From Sequoia sempervirens (taxonomy: Eukaryota > Streptophyta > Pinopsida > Cupressales > Cupressaceae): a stretch of DNA of 64,000 bases. Both the position numbers and the translations under genes were made by a program. Under the pieces are notes generated by a model that saw nothing but the letters and a program-made list of their open reading frames with translations, was not told where the DNA came from and did no database searches. Location of the stretch: positions 698,798,217-698,862,216 of the forward strand of contig VDFB02270651.1 of the NCBI GenBank assembly GCA_007258455.2. Direction: 5' to 3'. This document shows positions 34,900 to 46,958 of this stretch, piece after piece (position 1 is the first letter of the stretch; the number at the start of each line of letters is the position of its first letter).

Positions 34900-36212
34900 A
34901 TAGTTATAGGATTTTCATGAAATGGAAGAGAAGTAATATTAAAATTCATACAAACGTGATGGGTTGGTAAGTGTGAAGGGTGGTCCTAGACCTACAAAAA
35001 CATGAGGAACAAACACATTATTCATCCAATATGCAAATTAGAAACAACATTCCCCATAAAATTCATTTGAAACATGAAAACAAGAATTAAGTGAAGAACA
35101 CAAGTAAAATAGCTATTAAATCCTATTTTAATGTCCAAACTCTCAATCCCATGGGGGAATTGGTGCCATTTTGATGTGGAAAATGGCCCTTTCCTAATTC
35201 CTTGCAAGATTGAAGATCAATGGTGAAGATTTCATGCTCGGTGAAATTTCTCCATAACCTAGCTATGAATTGATGAAAATAGATGAAAATGGATGAACTT
35301 TATTCAAAACATGAAGATGATAACTTTGCACAAGTTGTGGATGAAAATGCCTAAGATTGTGGATCCCAAAATAGTAAAAGAGCCTTCTATTTATATAAGA
35401 GAATGATGAAATAATAAGCAAAAGGGATGAATGTGGAATCAAACTCCAACCAATAGCATAATGCCACTTGTCAACATGTGAGTGGAAAAAGGTGGAGCAC
35501 ATTTTGATGAATGTGCACATTAATACAATTACGTGGAAATTCAAAATTGGAGAAATGACATGTTGGAGGGAGATGAAAGAAGAAATAAATGCCACTTGGA
35601 TCAAGAAAAAGGAAATGTAAGAGGCCTTTAATGCCTTGTTGGATGGATAAGTCCTTTGGAGGGAGATTTTCAAATTTGATGAATATTCCAACTTTGATGT
35701 CTTTTTGAATGAAAATAGGAGATTTAATAAATCAATAAATTGATTTACTTGCACAAGTTGCAAAATCTAGAGGATTTGAAGGATTAGGGTTAGCATTAAT
35801 CATGATTTGATTAATTTTAATGGAAATTAGCTGATTTGACATTGTGATTTAGATTTTAGGATGTAAATAAATCAAAATGAGAGGAATAATGAATATTTAC
35901 TTTAATTAAATAAGGTTGGATTTATTTAATTAAAAGGGGATGGTGTTAGACTTAAATCAAATAAAGGTTAGTTTATTTAATTTAAAGGAGATGACCTTAG
36001 AACTTAATTAAATAAAATGAATTATTTAATTAAAAGAAGAGAATTAGGATTAATTAAACAAAATGATTTATTTAATTAATAGAAGATAATGATTTAATCA
36101 AATAAATATTTTTCAATTAAATGGTTAGTAAAGGAGATGATGCAGAGAGAATTGATGTTAGTAAATCAGGATCACGTGCATGAGATCAATTAGTATAATT
36201 TACATGTCTACA
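34900..36212 (-). repeat. 3' LTR of gypsy element D (left end unresolved)
   Basis: The LTR starts on the minus strand at 36212 with TGTAGACATGTAAATT, directly after a polypurine tract. It has a U3 with repeated TTTAATTAAATAA blocks (35880-36130) and a clear TATA box. A similar block structure is seen in the LTR of element C (60720-61040). The other LTR of D is not in the window, so the left end is arbitrary. Confidence 0.6.
35387..35397 (-). promoter_or_regulatory. TATA box in the LTR of element D
   Basis: On the minus strand TATATAAATAG followed by AAGGC; a near-ideal plant TATA box about 820 bases into the LTR. Confidence 0.6.
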
Positions 36213-36227
36213 TTTTTCCCACTTTGA
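36213..36227 (-). other. Polypurine tract of element D
   Basis: The minus strand reads CAAAGTGGGAAAAA immediately before the LTR start TG. This is the primer for plus-strand synthesis and fixes the LTR edge and element direction. Confidence 0.75.
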
Positions 36228-37092
36228 AGCAATGTACTTGTTGTGTTGGTTCAAAGAATAAACTTTCCAAGATCAAAATTCAAAAAAATATCAATTTTTT
36301 GGATGCCCCACTGTTGCTCCAATAGAAAGAAGTATGCTGGTACACTACCTCCTTGAGAGATCGAGCGAAAATTCAAATTTGTAGGGTTGATCTTGCGACA
36401 AAGAGGTTCAAGATTAGTTCAGCTCGAATGTTTGATGTAGACAGTTCATTGGCCATGGGTAGCCTCATGTATATTTTGATATATTACACACACTTGATAC
36501 TTGGATAGAAATGCTAGTAAAGATAGAAGAATAAGAAGAATAAGATGAAGATAAGATGATCCAACAAGCCCATGATCTACGAGACTTTATGATGATGTTT
36601 TTCCTATCAAAAATTGGGATTTTAAAAGGGCTTACTTACCTTATGCTTGATAAACACGCGTAGGCACAAGGCATCAAGGTATAAAGAACCAAGATGGTGT
36701 TGCACCTAGTGTGGTGGACTTTGACTCAACAATCAGATAGGAGTATCCATGTTCACACCTAACATATAGAAACTGTACTAGGATGTACTCCATACATTTT
36801 TAACATCTTAGACCAAAACATGGAAAGCAAAAACCTAACAATGTAATAGTCAACAAGATGTACAAAACACCCTCCATACACACCTAACAAAGCAAGTATT
36901 CACCAAGGTTATATTACAAGAATATCCAACAAGCATAGCAGATAAAGATAATGATCATTGCCCCATTCGTTTCTCTCTAAATAATTTTGAGTAGACATCA
37001 TCGAGAGGTCATTGGAATGAGTGCAATAAGATAAATCAACAAGAAAAAGATCAAGTAAACAAAAATGCTAATGTTCTTAATGCTACTAACGA
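36213..37092 (-). mobile_element. Element D interior, left segment (3' non-coding)
   Basis: Non-coding part of element D between its polypurine tract and the AGACT site where element A entered. The remaining interior of D resumes at 56198. No pol domain is seen on either side. Confidence 0.6.
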
Positions 37093-37097
37093 AGACT

Positions 37098-38672
37098 TGT
37101 GTCATAGAAAAATGGCCCCTTGTCATTTTCATGGCCTTTTGGGTCTTGTTTCATGGTGTTGGAACTATGTTTCTCTAATTTTATGTTGTAACATGGCCTA
37201 AACATGTTGATTTAGGTACTAAAATTCAAAGAATGATGTCTTGTGAAGGTGTTGTTAAGTGTTGTAATACATTTCTACATTCTTCTAGACTCTATTTAAT
37301 GCAATTCACCTAAAAAAACACCTTTTTACTCATCAAAAAGCCATATTTTGAACTGTTGTAAAGTCTTGTAACAAACTTTCACATTCTTCTAGGCATATTT
37401 TCACTATTTACACCCTTCCCATGCTTTATTTGGTCTCTTTATGCCCTCATAAATTGTAATTAAATGTATTTTTGAATGTTATCCCAAAAAATAACATTAA
37501 ATACAACATTTTTCTTGACACATGTTTTTAGGTCCTAGGTGGGACCCATTCGCCATGGGTGGCGAATGAGTCCCCCTTGGCTCCAAATTCAAAATATTTC
37601 AAATTCCCTTTTGGGATTTTATTCAAAATCACTTGATGTCGGCCTGTGATGAGGTATGAATAGATACTAAGGCACAAGAATTATATAAATAAGTGTTTTT
37701 CATCTCATTCTACAATCCTCCAACATTCACATATCATATTCAAGAAATCTCAAGCATTCAAGCATTATTCAAGAACTTTGAAGCAGCCATTAACATTACT
37801 TCAAACTTGCATTATCAAGGGTTAGGTAAGTTGATATCACTTGCATGTTATTAGTTTATCTTTCTATTTCATTTCATTATCTTTTCAAGGGTTTAATTAC
37901 CAAAAGTGAGGTTTGACCAACGCAAACCCCTATTCACTAACCCTCGATCATTTTTCCCCTATTGCACGTTTGTTTGCAACTATTTATGTGTATATTTGAT
38001 AGGTTATTAGGTGTTGAAGATTTATTTCCAAGTCAACTTGATTCAAATTCAAGTTTGGAGAGAGTTGTTTGTTTGTTTTCTATAGAACTGACTTTGGCAA
38101 CTCGACAAGCAAAATTTTCTAGATCTGGTGTTGTAGAGTTGTCTCCTAAATTTTTAGAAATTGGGGAGATGACTGATTCACCACCTATAGTGAATGAGTC
38201 CCACTTTAGGATTAAGAATCGAAATTTTGTCAGATTCTAGATCACAAAAGATAGAAACCAACTCCTGACACTTTTTCACCACGAGGAGGACTAATTCACC
38301 ACCCTGGGCGAATGAGTCCCACTGTGAAAATTTAGTAATTTCCATTAGCATTCAAAACACTCTAGAATCATCACAATTCATCCAGGTGCAATCAGATTCA
38401 TCCTTGTACTTTTGGTTCTGCATTATTTCTTCATTTACATTGTTGTTTGCATATCACAATGTGTTTTCAAACATAGTTGTAATTGCACTTTTGCATTCAT
38501 TTTCAGTCATTAAGATTAGTCAATTTCATTTAGTTAAGTTCATTTACATTAAAAAACATTGCATACATTCTAATTTGAGAGATACATTAGCATTTTTGGC
38601 CCTATCTCCTTTTAGGTGAAAAACCCTAGAAGTGAAAGAGTAGTCCAGAGGGTCCCAAAAATATATGTTTCA
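37098..38672 (+). repeat. 5' LTR of element A
   Basis: Begins TGTGTCATAG after the AGACT repeat and ends TTTCA. TATATAAAT at 37682-37690 is the likely TATA box and is kept in the 3' LTR (55187-55195). Three 20-bp inverted repeats of the form ATTCRCCA-N4-TGGYGAAT lie at 37548, 38176 and 38294. Confidence 0.85.
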
Positions 38673-39319
38673 TTTTGGTGAACCTAACTTTTGAACACTT
38701 TGAATTTTTGATTGCATTCAAATACTGCATCTTGGTTTCCATTTGCATTAGCATTCAATTAGGACATTGATTTGTTATTGCATTCTAGGACTTTTCATTT
38801 TGCATTAGTAAAAAGTTCATTAAGATCTCATTTTTACATTACATCTCATTGAAAAAAGTAAAAATATGCATTCTACATCTGTAATTGCATTCTGTAGAGC
38901 ATACAAATCATCTTTAAATTTCTGAAAAATACTAAAAAACATCATCCTGGGACTCATTCACCACCTAGGGTGAATCAATCCCTCTACACTTTTTAGACAT
39001 TTTTGGCATTTTTCTGGCATTTTTTTGCATTTTTTTTCCTGTAGTTGGATCTCTATTGCAGTTAATAGAATCTCTGTTATTTGCATTTTAGAGCTCTTAG
39101 ATTAGCTTGCATTTTCATTCACCTCTCCTTTGTGGTACTTTTATGAGTGTTTGGTGCCCCGTTGATAATACTTTAGTGAGAAGAAGTTCTAGACTCATGG
39201 CTTCCCACAATAGCACTTTCATTGTGGATCTTGAGATCTCATGAGCTCCTACTCCTAGTATGGACAATGGTGCATTAGGTCCTAACAATACCACTTCTAT
39301 ACCTTAACCTTTCCATCCA
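38673..39319 (+). other. Leader of element A, with possible primer site
   Basis: TGGTGAACCTAAC at 38676 begins four bases after the LTR and could be the primer site, though I cannot name the tRNA. A fourth copy of the 20-bp inverted repeat lies at 38956-38975. The rest has many 'gcattt' repeats and no coding frame. Confidence 0.5.
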
Positions 39320-41233
39320 ATGAATGTTGACAACCAAAACAATTCCATCCCGCAAGAAAAGGTCATTAATATTCATGAGGACTTTGCAAATTTACAACAA
39401 GACTTGTCACTTCAAAACATTTTCACAACTGGCATACCCACCATTGAGAATCTTCATTGTTTGACTGAAAGTGATGATGGCTTGCAAGTGATGAAGAAAA
39501 CTACTGAGATTTACATTAAACATGCCTCTTCAAATACCCACTCCACAAACATTCCTGTAAACCAAGGTGCACCTCAAGTTCCTCCCCCTTCAACCAGAGC
39601 ATCCATACCAACTTATACCAACCTGCAAGTCAATACAACTATGCCTCAAGCTACTTCTTTCCCAATTTCCACTAGCATTCCTACTTCTTTTGTGGCATCG
39701 CAAGTCCCTTCCACCACTTTCACACCCCTTAGCATTCCTTTTACTTCCCCTAATATCACTTACACTCCATCACCATTTTCCCTTCCACCTCAACGCACAT
39801 ACCCCGATCCCCTTCTTACACAACTCCTTACCATTGTTTCATCTATGCAACATCAAATTTCCACCATTAGTCAAGGTCAACCCACTCCAACCCCATATCA
39901 TGTCCATAGCAACCGCTTATTCTTAGAAATCTTACATACCCCGATGCCACAAGGGATAGAAATGCCTCAGTTTGAGAAATAAGAACAAAAATGAGATCCT
40001 ATCAACCATGTTAATGCTTATATAAGTTTTTTTAATGACTTTGTCCTTGACAATAAAATTTTAGCAAAACTTTTTCCAAGGACCTTGAAAGATACTACAT
40101 TAGAATGGTTTTCCAACTTTCCCAATCATTACATCCGTTCATTCAATGAATATGTGGATGATTTCATTAGTAATTTCCAAGATCATATGACACCTAAAAA
40201 TACAATGGCAAACCTTATGAGATGTAGACAAAATATAGATGAAAAAGTGGTGGATTTCATCTCACTTTACCAATCCTTATATGCTCAAATTGATATCAAG
40301 ATTCCAGATGCACATTTACAAAAGATGTTTATCAAAAAATTGCACACCAACCTTTAGGATAAACTCACCATGATGAAATTCCCTTCATTCATGCATCTAT
40401 GTACAACCCTATGTGACTACCAAAAATTGGTTTCAAGTCATGATTCAAAATCCACTTCTAGTTGAGTTGACAAACCAAAACACACCAATCAAAACCAAAA
40501 TAACACACAAAAATTCTGCAAACCTAATAGAGGATTTTTACAATTTAATCTACCTCCTCAACCACAATCGCCACCAATCCAACAAGTTAAAAATTCAATG
40601 GTCGTTGTTAAGGAAGTCGTGCCTTATCATTATTGGGATCCAAAAAGACAATTCACTCCTTTACCTGATACTCTCCATAATACAATGAACTAGTTAATTT
40701 AAAAATGCATGCTCACATTTCCACCTATTAGACCACTTGATCCAAACCAACCGTTACCACCCAATTTCAAGCGTAACACTTATTGTCACTTTCATCACCA
40801 AAATAGACATGACACTGAACATTGTAAGCATCTAAAAAATTTAGTTCAAGACCTCATTGAGTTAGGCCATTTGTCCATTGAGGGTATTAATGATCAAGGA
40901 AATAATTTTGTTGCACCCCCTAACTAGAATTTACAAATTTTCACCAATCGTATGCCTAAAAATACTACCTCGTTTGTCAAGGCTAGTGAGCCTTCAACAC
41001 CGAATGTAATGACTATTGATACAAATAGTGAACAACATGATACAACTCCTACTGTTACCCAAGTTAGTCCTATGGATAACTTTGTGGCTACTATAGATGT
41101 TATCCCTTATAAGGGCCAAACCACAAAATCGCTTGATATTACTTTTTTTGCTAAAGCATATTATAAAATCTTCCTAATGGTCCTCTCTACATATCTAGCC
41201 GAATCTATAATAATCCCACTAATGGGATATTAA
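39320..41233 (+). pseudogene. Gag of element A, with several stops
   Basis: The frame starts MNVDNQNNSIPQEK, passes a Pro/Thr/Ser-rich linker (to 39982), a stop, then a Retrotrans_gag capsid core: ILAKLFPRTLKDTTLEWFSN, IRSFNEYVDDFISNFQDHM, RQNIDEKVVDFISLYQSLY (40040-40357). After more stops it reaches a zinc-finger-like end, YCHFHHQNRHDTEHCKHLKN (40770-40870), with the C-x2-H-x5-H-x4-C pattern seen in gypsy gag of this kind. At least five in-frame stops make it non-functional. Confidence 0.85.
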
Positions 41234-41907
41234 TAGATCTCTCTTGTGGTGAGAATGTGATCACAGAGGAGTTTTTGGTATTACATGAACTATATTAAGA
41301 TGATTATAATAAACCCACTGCATGGATTAAAACACATACTAGTTTTGCATGCCCTACAATTGGATCAATTGTGCTACCCTTACAAATAGGACCTAAAGCT
41401 TTGAAGGTAACATTTTCAATTATTCCACAATTTGACCAATTTAATTTGCGGCTAGTCCTCCCTTGGCTTCACTCAATGAAAGCGGTCCCATCAGTTGTTT
41501 ATAAGTATTTGAAGTTTCCACGTGACAATGAGATAGTCACCATACACCATAGTGGATTTAATCCTTTATCTTCCAAAGGTAACTTCTCACTAGAAGCCTT
41601 TTGGCCTACACCTATGGAACCCATCACCCCTCACAAGGATTTCTTTTTCATAGCTTATGAAAATTTTAAAGCCAAAAAGATAGCTGAATTATCTCTTCAT
41701 AACTCATCCTCATCCACTTCCACACCTCCTATCATAGACAAAACTATGCTTCCACCTGAGTCTGACATTGAGCAAATCATCAAACCTCCTGAACAATCAT
41801 CCCTAGACATTTCCCCACCATTCTTTAAACAACCAAGGGAACATGAAAAAAATCTTGCTCAGCCCCCACACCTTAAACAAGTGTATAAAGCCAAAGAGAA
41901 AGTGGTT
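41234..41907 (+). pseudogene. Retropepsin-like protease of element A
   Basis: After GILIDLSCGENVITEEFLVL, where the active-site D-T/S-G has become D-L-S, the second half reads LPLQIGPKALKVTFSII and LRLVLPWLHSMKAVPSVVYK (family pattern G-x-x-W-L-H). It continues into a Pro/Ser-rich tail. The frame is cut at 41908-41912 by the insertion of element B and resumes in the same frame at 52334. Confidence 0.75.
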
Positions 41908-41912
41908 GATCC

Positions 41913-43704
41913 TGTTAGCTCTCAAAATTGTAGGCGAAATGCCTCAAGAGGTTGCCAATCTCTTGATACATTTTAGGGTAATAGACAAGGTCAAAAGGTT
42001 AAGACCTTCTACTCTTCAAGTGCTGCTAGACCTAGGCGGGTGTACCTATATGAATGAGGCAGACTTGACTTGTGCTTATCCCTCTTGACTTGTTTTTCTC
42101 ACAATGGAAAATTGGAGTGGAAAAATGAAACTTGATTGGTATAAGTTGTATAGCAATATGAAGACTAAAACCTAATATGTTTAGTTAACAAATGTAAAAA
42201 ATGAATGAAACTAAAAGGTGAAAAATGTAGAGACTAATGCCTTATTGGGTATGCGAAGTCAAATGGAATCTAAATGAGCAACTTCTTTCTGGAAAACATT
42301 CAAATTGTTTGGCATATGTTTTAGTTTATAACTTGTATAAACATGCAAGACTGTGACTACCAAGTTCTTCTTAATGATCCAGATGAATTTCCCTGATTAC
42401 TATGATCAATTAAATGGATTTAATCTTCTCTTGAAAGAACCGATCAATTAACCATACAGATACAACAAATGTGCACTGATAAACTGAATATAAACTCGTT
42501 ATATCAATTTAAATAACCAGAAAGCATCAATCTTGGAGACAACTTTAGTAATACTTTCATTGAACACAACAAACAATTAACACCAGAAATATGCTGCCAC
42601 ATCAACTGATTCTCATTAATATCTCCATTTTTTAATCATACATCATAGTCTCTGTTTTGTGAAAATTTTTATTTTACTGTATCTTTTCCTATCCTATCAT
42701 CTATCATCCTTTTTTACAATAAAAAATGAGCATTTATACATCAGTATTTGAAAGGACATATCTTTTCATATTTAAATGTTGGCAATCATTTGCATTCGGG
42801 TTTGTATAGACATTCGCTAACACCTATTGAGACATCATGCAGTCATGATGATCTTCAATGTCTCACCAACAGTCAAAAAATGTGCATCGCTATAACATCC
42901 TGCCATCCCATTGACATTTGATGTCTCACCGAGAAATATCCTTTCATCTCATGTGATTCGCTGACTTTTGGAGTCTGGGTGATGTCTCATAAGTTACCTT
43001 GTGTCTAACCGAGATATGCCCAAGGTATCTTTCTAGTCACTGAGACACAATTTCTTTTTCGCCGATGAAGCCATGCTTTGGCGTGACATACGGGTCAACA
43101 AGACTACATAACTTCACTCCGAAAACCATTGATAGACTTCCCTTTTGCTTTGTCAGCAAGACTAGAGGCATGCGGTAAGAGTGAACATTCTGATGATGTT
43201 TTGTCTGGTCAATACATCTTTCTATGCACTAGTCAGTGAGAAATAATGCATTCGGTAAAACTTTACTCCGAAGACTTTTGGTTTGGCTGAAATGTTCACT
43301 CATGCGTCAATCGGTTAGACATGTATGAGTTCATTATAACTTAGCCCAATGATAGCTTTCTTTCCAATGTGATCCTTTTGTTGTCGAGACAATGAATTTT
43401 GTCCTTCCAATAAGTGCTTGTAAATGAATTCCAATCGGTGTGACATCCCTAAAGTCTTGTCTATAGACTGCAACAAATATATATCAGTAGAAAATGCATT
43501 ATGAATCAAGGAGACCCTAATCATCTCATGCCAATAGGAAATATAATGTGAAATATTCAGGACTAGATGGATTCTATGGGACCACATGGCAGAGTATGGG
43601 AAAAATGTTATGAAGAGAGGCTTTTGTGCTTATGGTAAAGACTCATTTGGAAACTCATGGGTATGAACAACTTGTAAGATTTTCAGAATTTTACAATTCT
43701 AATA
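41913..43704 (-). repeat. 3' LTR of element B
   Basis: Copy of 50541-52333; about 7 differences in the first 100 bases. It reads TATTAGAATTGTAAAATTC... to ...GAGAGCTAACA on the minus strand, so the start is TA, not TG. Variants of TGTCTCACCGA recur many times in 42830-43320. Confidence 0.88.
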
Positions 43705-44007
43705 GTGGCTTTGTCTGGGGATGAATGGTTGTGAAATCATTGCAAGGATCTAGATTTATGGGTGAGCAGACCAAACTCAATGTGATGGATTATATGAGCA
43801 AAATGTAATGAATGGAAATGGAAATGAATATGACCCTACACTACTGTACATGGAAAGATTTACTTTAAAAGAAGGAAAATCAAGATTGTCCATGTACTGG
43901 CAATTCCTGTTCCTTTTATTTCCTAGACTACTATGCATGGAAAAATAAAATTGAGAGGACTATCAAGAGTTTTCCATGCACTGGCAACCCTTAATCCTCT
44001 GTATTGC
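43705..44007 (-). other. 3' untranslated stretch of element B
   Basis: Non-coding link between the integrase end and the LTR. No clear polypurine tract was found at the LTR edge. A 'catgtactggcaa' word recurs three times (near 43885, 43975, 44040), so a short tandem array may be present. Confidence 0.4.
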
Positions 44008-45164
44008 TCAAGAGAAAAAATGCTTTAAGAATTTCCCATGTACAGGCAACTCTTGTTCTTCACTAGTCATGTTTTGTAGATAATATGAATCTTCACCTTT
44101 CTTTCCAACAACCACAAAAGGTCTTCGCCATAAGGCTTCAAATTTCCCGTGCTTGCCCTTCTCCTGACACCTTGCGTTCCACATCAGCACCATATCATTC
44201 TCCTCAAATTTTCTATCTTTTGCCTTTTTTCAAACAATTACTTCATCTATGCCTGCAACTTTATGTTCTGATTTTGAGCTACTCTCCTTATCTCATCAAG
44301 TTTAGCTAGTTGTTCCATTCTCTCCTCCATAGGTTTTGGAATATCTATATTCTCCTGAAGAATAAACTTGTAAACTAGTAACAAATTATGTAGAGGCATC
44401 CTAGCTTGTGTTCCATACACCAATTCAAATGGGGATTTTCCAATTGCCTTTTTTACAGTGATCCTATTAGCCCAGACTACTAATTTCAGTTTTGAATCCC
44501 AAGCCTTCTTATTTTGACCCAGTATTCTCCTTATGACTTTAAGAAGACTTTTATTGTTGGACTTTGCTCGACCATTAGCTTGCAGATGGTAAGGAGCTGC
44601 ATAAGAAATGGTAATGCCATATGTGCTACAAATTTTTTTGAATTCATTAGATCTGAAACACATCCCATTATCAATAATCAGTCTTAGTGGTGTACCAAAT
44701 CTGGTAATGATGTTATCCATTAAAAAATTTGTCACAACTTTACTTGTAGCTTGCTTGGTTGGGACTGCTTCTACCCATTTGGTAAAATAATCAATAGCTA
44801 CAAGTATCCACTTATGTCCTCCACTCAATTTCTCTTGTATCTCCCCAATGAAATCAATTCCCCACTGATGAAAAGGGGCATCAGCCTGCAAAGGTCTAAG
44901 TGGTAAAGCTCCCTGATACTTCATTTTCCCAGAGAATTTCTGGTAGGCTTCACATTTTCTTACATATGAAAAGGAGTCATTAAAAACTTTTGGCCAGTAA
45001 TAACCTGCCCTAAGAATTTTAGGTGCAGTTGTCTTTGTAGAGTAATTCCCTCCACAGACCCCTTCATGCATTTCACTTAAGACATGCCTATCTTGTGACT
45101 CATCCAAACATAACATTAATATCTCATCCTTTTTCTTCCAAAACAAATCTCCATCCATGAACAC
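44008..45164 (-). pseudogene. Integrase of element B
   Basis: The zinc-binding region (HVLSEMHEGVCGGNYS, then AGYYWPKVF and CEAYQKFSGK) has lost one Cys of CxxC, which reads Tyr. The core has WGIDFIGEI with the first Asp and LRLIIDNGMCFRSNEF with the second Asp. The third acidic residue, normally in ANGQAE, reads ANGRAK, so Glu is Lys. WANRITVKKAIGKSPFELVY and YGTQARMP follow as in gypsy integrases. 44193-44008 is the carboxy-terminal part in another frame (LMWNARCQEKGKHGKFEALW with WRRPFVVVGKKGEDSYYL). The enzyme cannot be active. Confidence 0.88.
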
Positions 45165-45230
45165 ATACTTAGATGCCTATAGCTTCAAAGTTCTTTTTTG
45201 GTTGTCACTCAATCCTTCTGGGCACTTCAT

Positions 45231-45584
45231 TTATTTAAGGTAATGCATGATGTCTATATACCAAGGAGTATTCTCAATGCTCGCAATTGTGTTCTCTTCC
45301 TCTTCTATATTGCAAATTTGATTTGCTTCAATATTCACTTCTGCCATTAACCTAGCCAAACCCTGACCTCTCACTAGTTTAGGGATTTGTATCTCCATAT
45401 CAAACTCTTGGATTTTATTAATCCATCTACATCTTTTTCCTGTTACCTCAGACTGTGTCAGAATATCCTTAACAACTGCATGACGGACATAGGCAATCAC
45501 CTTAGCTCCAACAAGATATGGCCTAAAAGCCTTTGTAGCTTTTACCAATGCAAAAGCTTGTTTTTCCATTATATCATATTTCAA
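45231..45584 (-). pseudogene. Degenerate RNase H after RT (element B)
   Basis: MEKQAFALVKATKAFRPYLV, KVIAYVRHAVVKDILTQSEV and RCRWINKIQEFDMEI follow the layout of the gypsy RNase H and tether. The upstream first-Asp position reads FASLHTIVVVML, with no Asp, and the later acidic positions are not clear. This loss matches the idea that the other RNase H (46959-47624) took over the job. Confidence 0.7.
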
Positions 45585-45644
45585 TTATGACCCCTACAAT
45601 GAATTATTGAAGGACACAGAGTTTTCATGACCTTCCTCATTTTT

Positions 45645-46859
45645 CTATAACATGACGACAACTATGGTGTGTAATGAAGCAAATAAAAATATTTGAAAGG
45701 GTTTTGAAAAATATGGGGACTTAAGGACAGGAACTTCCTTGATAACTTTTTTGATTGATATAAAATCATCTAATGCCTTTGTAGTCCAGTCTACTTTTTG
45801 TCCTTTCCTTAACATTTTTGATATGGGTTTAATGATTTCAGCAAAATTAGGAACAAATCTCCGAACAAAGTTGATTTGTCCAAAGAATGACTGGATGGCC
45901 TTAACATTTTTATGGACATGAACCTTATCTATGGCCTCAACCCTCTCAGCATCTATTCTAATCCCCTCCTTTGAGACAATATGTCCCAAGAGTTTACCCT
46001 CTGTGACTGCAAAATGACATTTCTTAGGATTCAAGCTAATACCATATTCTAAAGCTTTAATAAATATTTTTTCCAAATGTTCTACATGATCTTCATCCCT
46101 TTTTGAATATGCAATAAGGTCATCCTGATACACCACCATGATAGCATTAATCAATTTTGCAAATGCTACATCCATAGCTCTTTGGAAGGTTTCTCCTACT
46201 TTTGTGAGACCAAGTGGCATTCCTATGTATACATATGTCCCCCAAGGAATTGTAAAAGTTGTTTTATACTATTCACATTCTTTAACCTTGACCTGGTTAT
46301 AACCTGAAAGCCCATTCATCATAGACAATAGCTCACACCCTGTCACCTTATGTAATATAGCCTCCATATTGGGTAAAGGATAATTATCCTTGAGGGATGC
46401 CATATTTAGATTTCTGAAATCCGCTGACAATCTAATATCTCTATTTTTCTTCCTCACAGGGACCAGGTTTGAAACCCATGTTGAGTGCCTGATTGGTTTG
46501 ATGATGCCACCGTCTCTGAGATTTTCCAATTCTTCCTACATTTTTTGTTCCAATTTTGGATTAATGGGTCTTTGCTTATGTCTAAATGGTTTTGCATCTA
46601 GCTTCAATGGTATTTCATGTTGAAACTAGTCTTCCCTATATGCTTTTAGATCTTCATAAGACCATGCAAACACATGTTTATATTTTCTCAGTAATGCTAT
46701 CAACATTCTTCTAATTGTAGGGCTTATTTTGTTCCCTATGTACACCTTTCTTGGTGCCACCTTAGTCCCTAAGTTGATCTCCTTAATGTGCTCCTTCTTC
46801 ACTGGTGTTTGCTTCATGAGGGATTGATGACTCCCATCATATACTCTCTCCAATGCCAC
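45645..46859 (-). pseudogene. Reverse transcriptase of element B
   Basis: Three blocks: 46859-46626 (amino end, ALLRKYKHVFAWSYEDLKAY), 46529-46269 (GGIIKPIRHSTWVSNLVPVR and IRLSADFRNLNMASLKDNYP) and 46220-45645 (MPLGLTKVGETFQRAMDVAF, then VVYQDDLIAYSK). The catalytic YQDD motif is intact. LNPKKCHFAVTEGKLLGHIV and FFGQINFVRRFVPNFAEI complete the thumb. Stops at 46268-46221 and 46530-46625 break the frame. Confidence 0.9.
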
Positions 46860-46958
46860 TAGTCCTTTGGGAAGCTTATTAGTTTTAAGCTGTAAGACTT
46901 CCTTCCCAAATACTATCTATTTCCCATCTACTTCCTCAACAAAGGCATTGAAATCAAT

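Noticed and set aside
35263..35763. 166-codon minus-strand frame
   Set aside because: It lies across the TATA box and U3/R region of the LTR of element D, has no domain, and fits chance openness.
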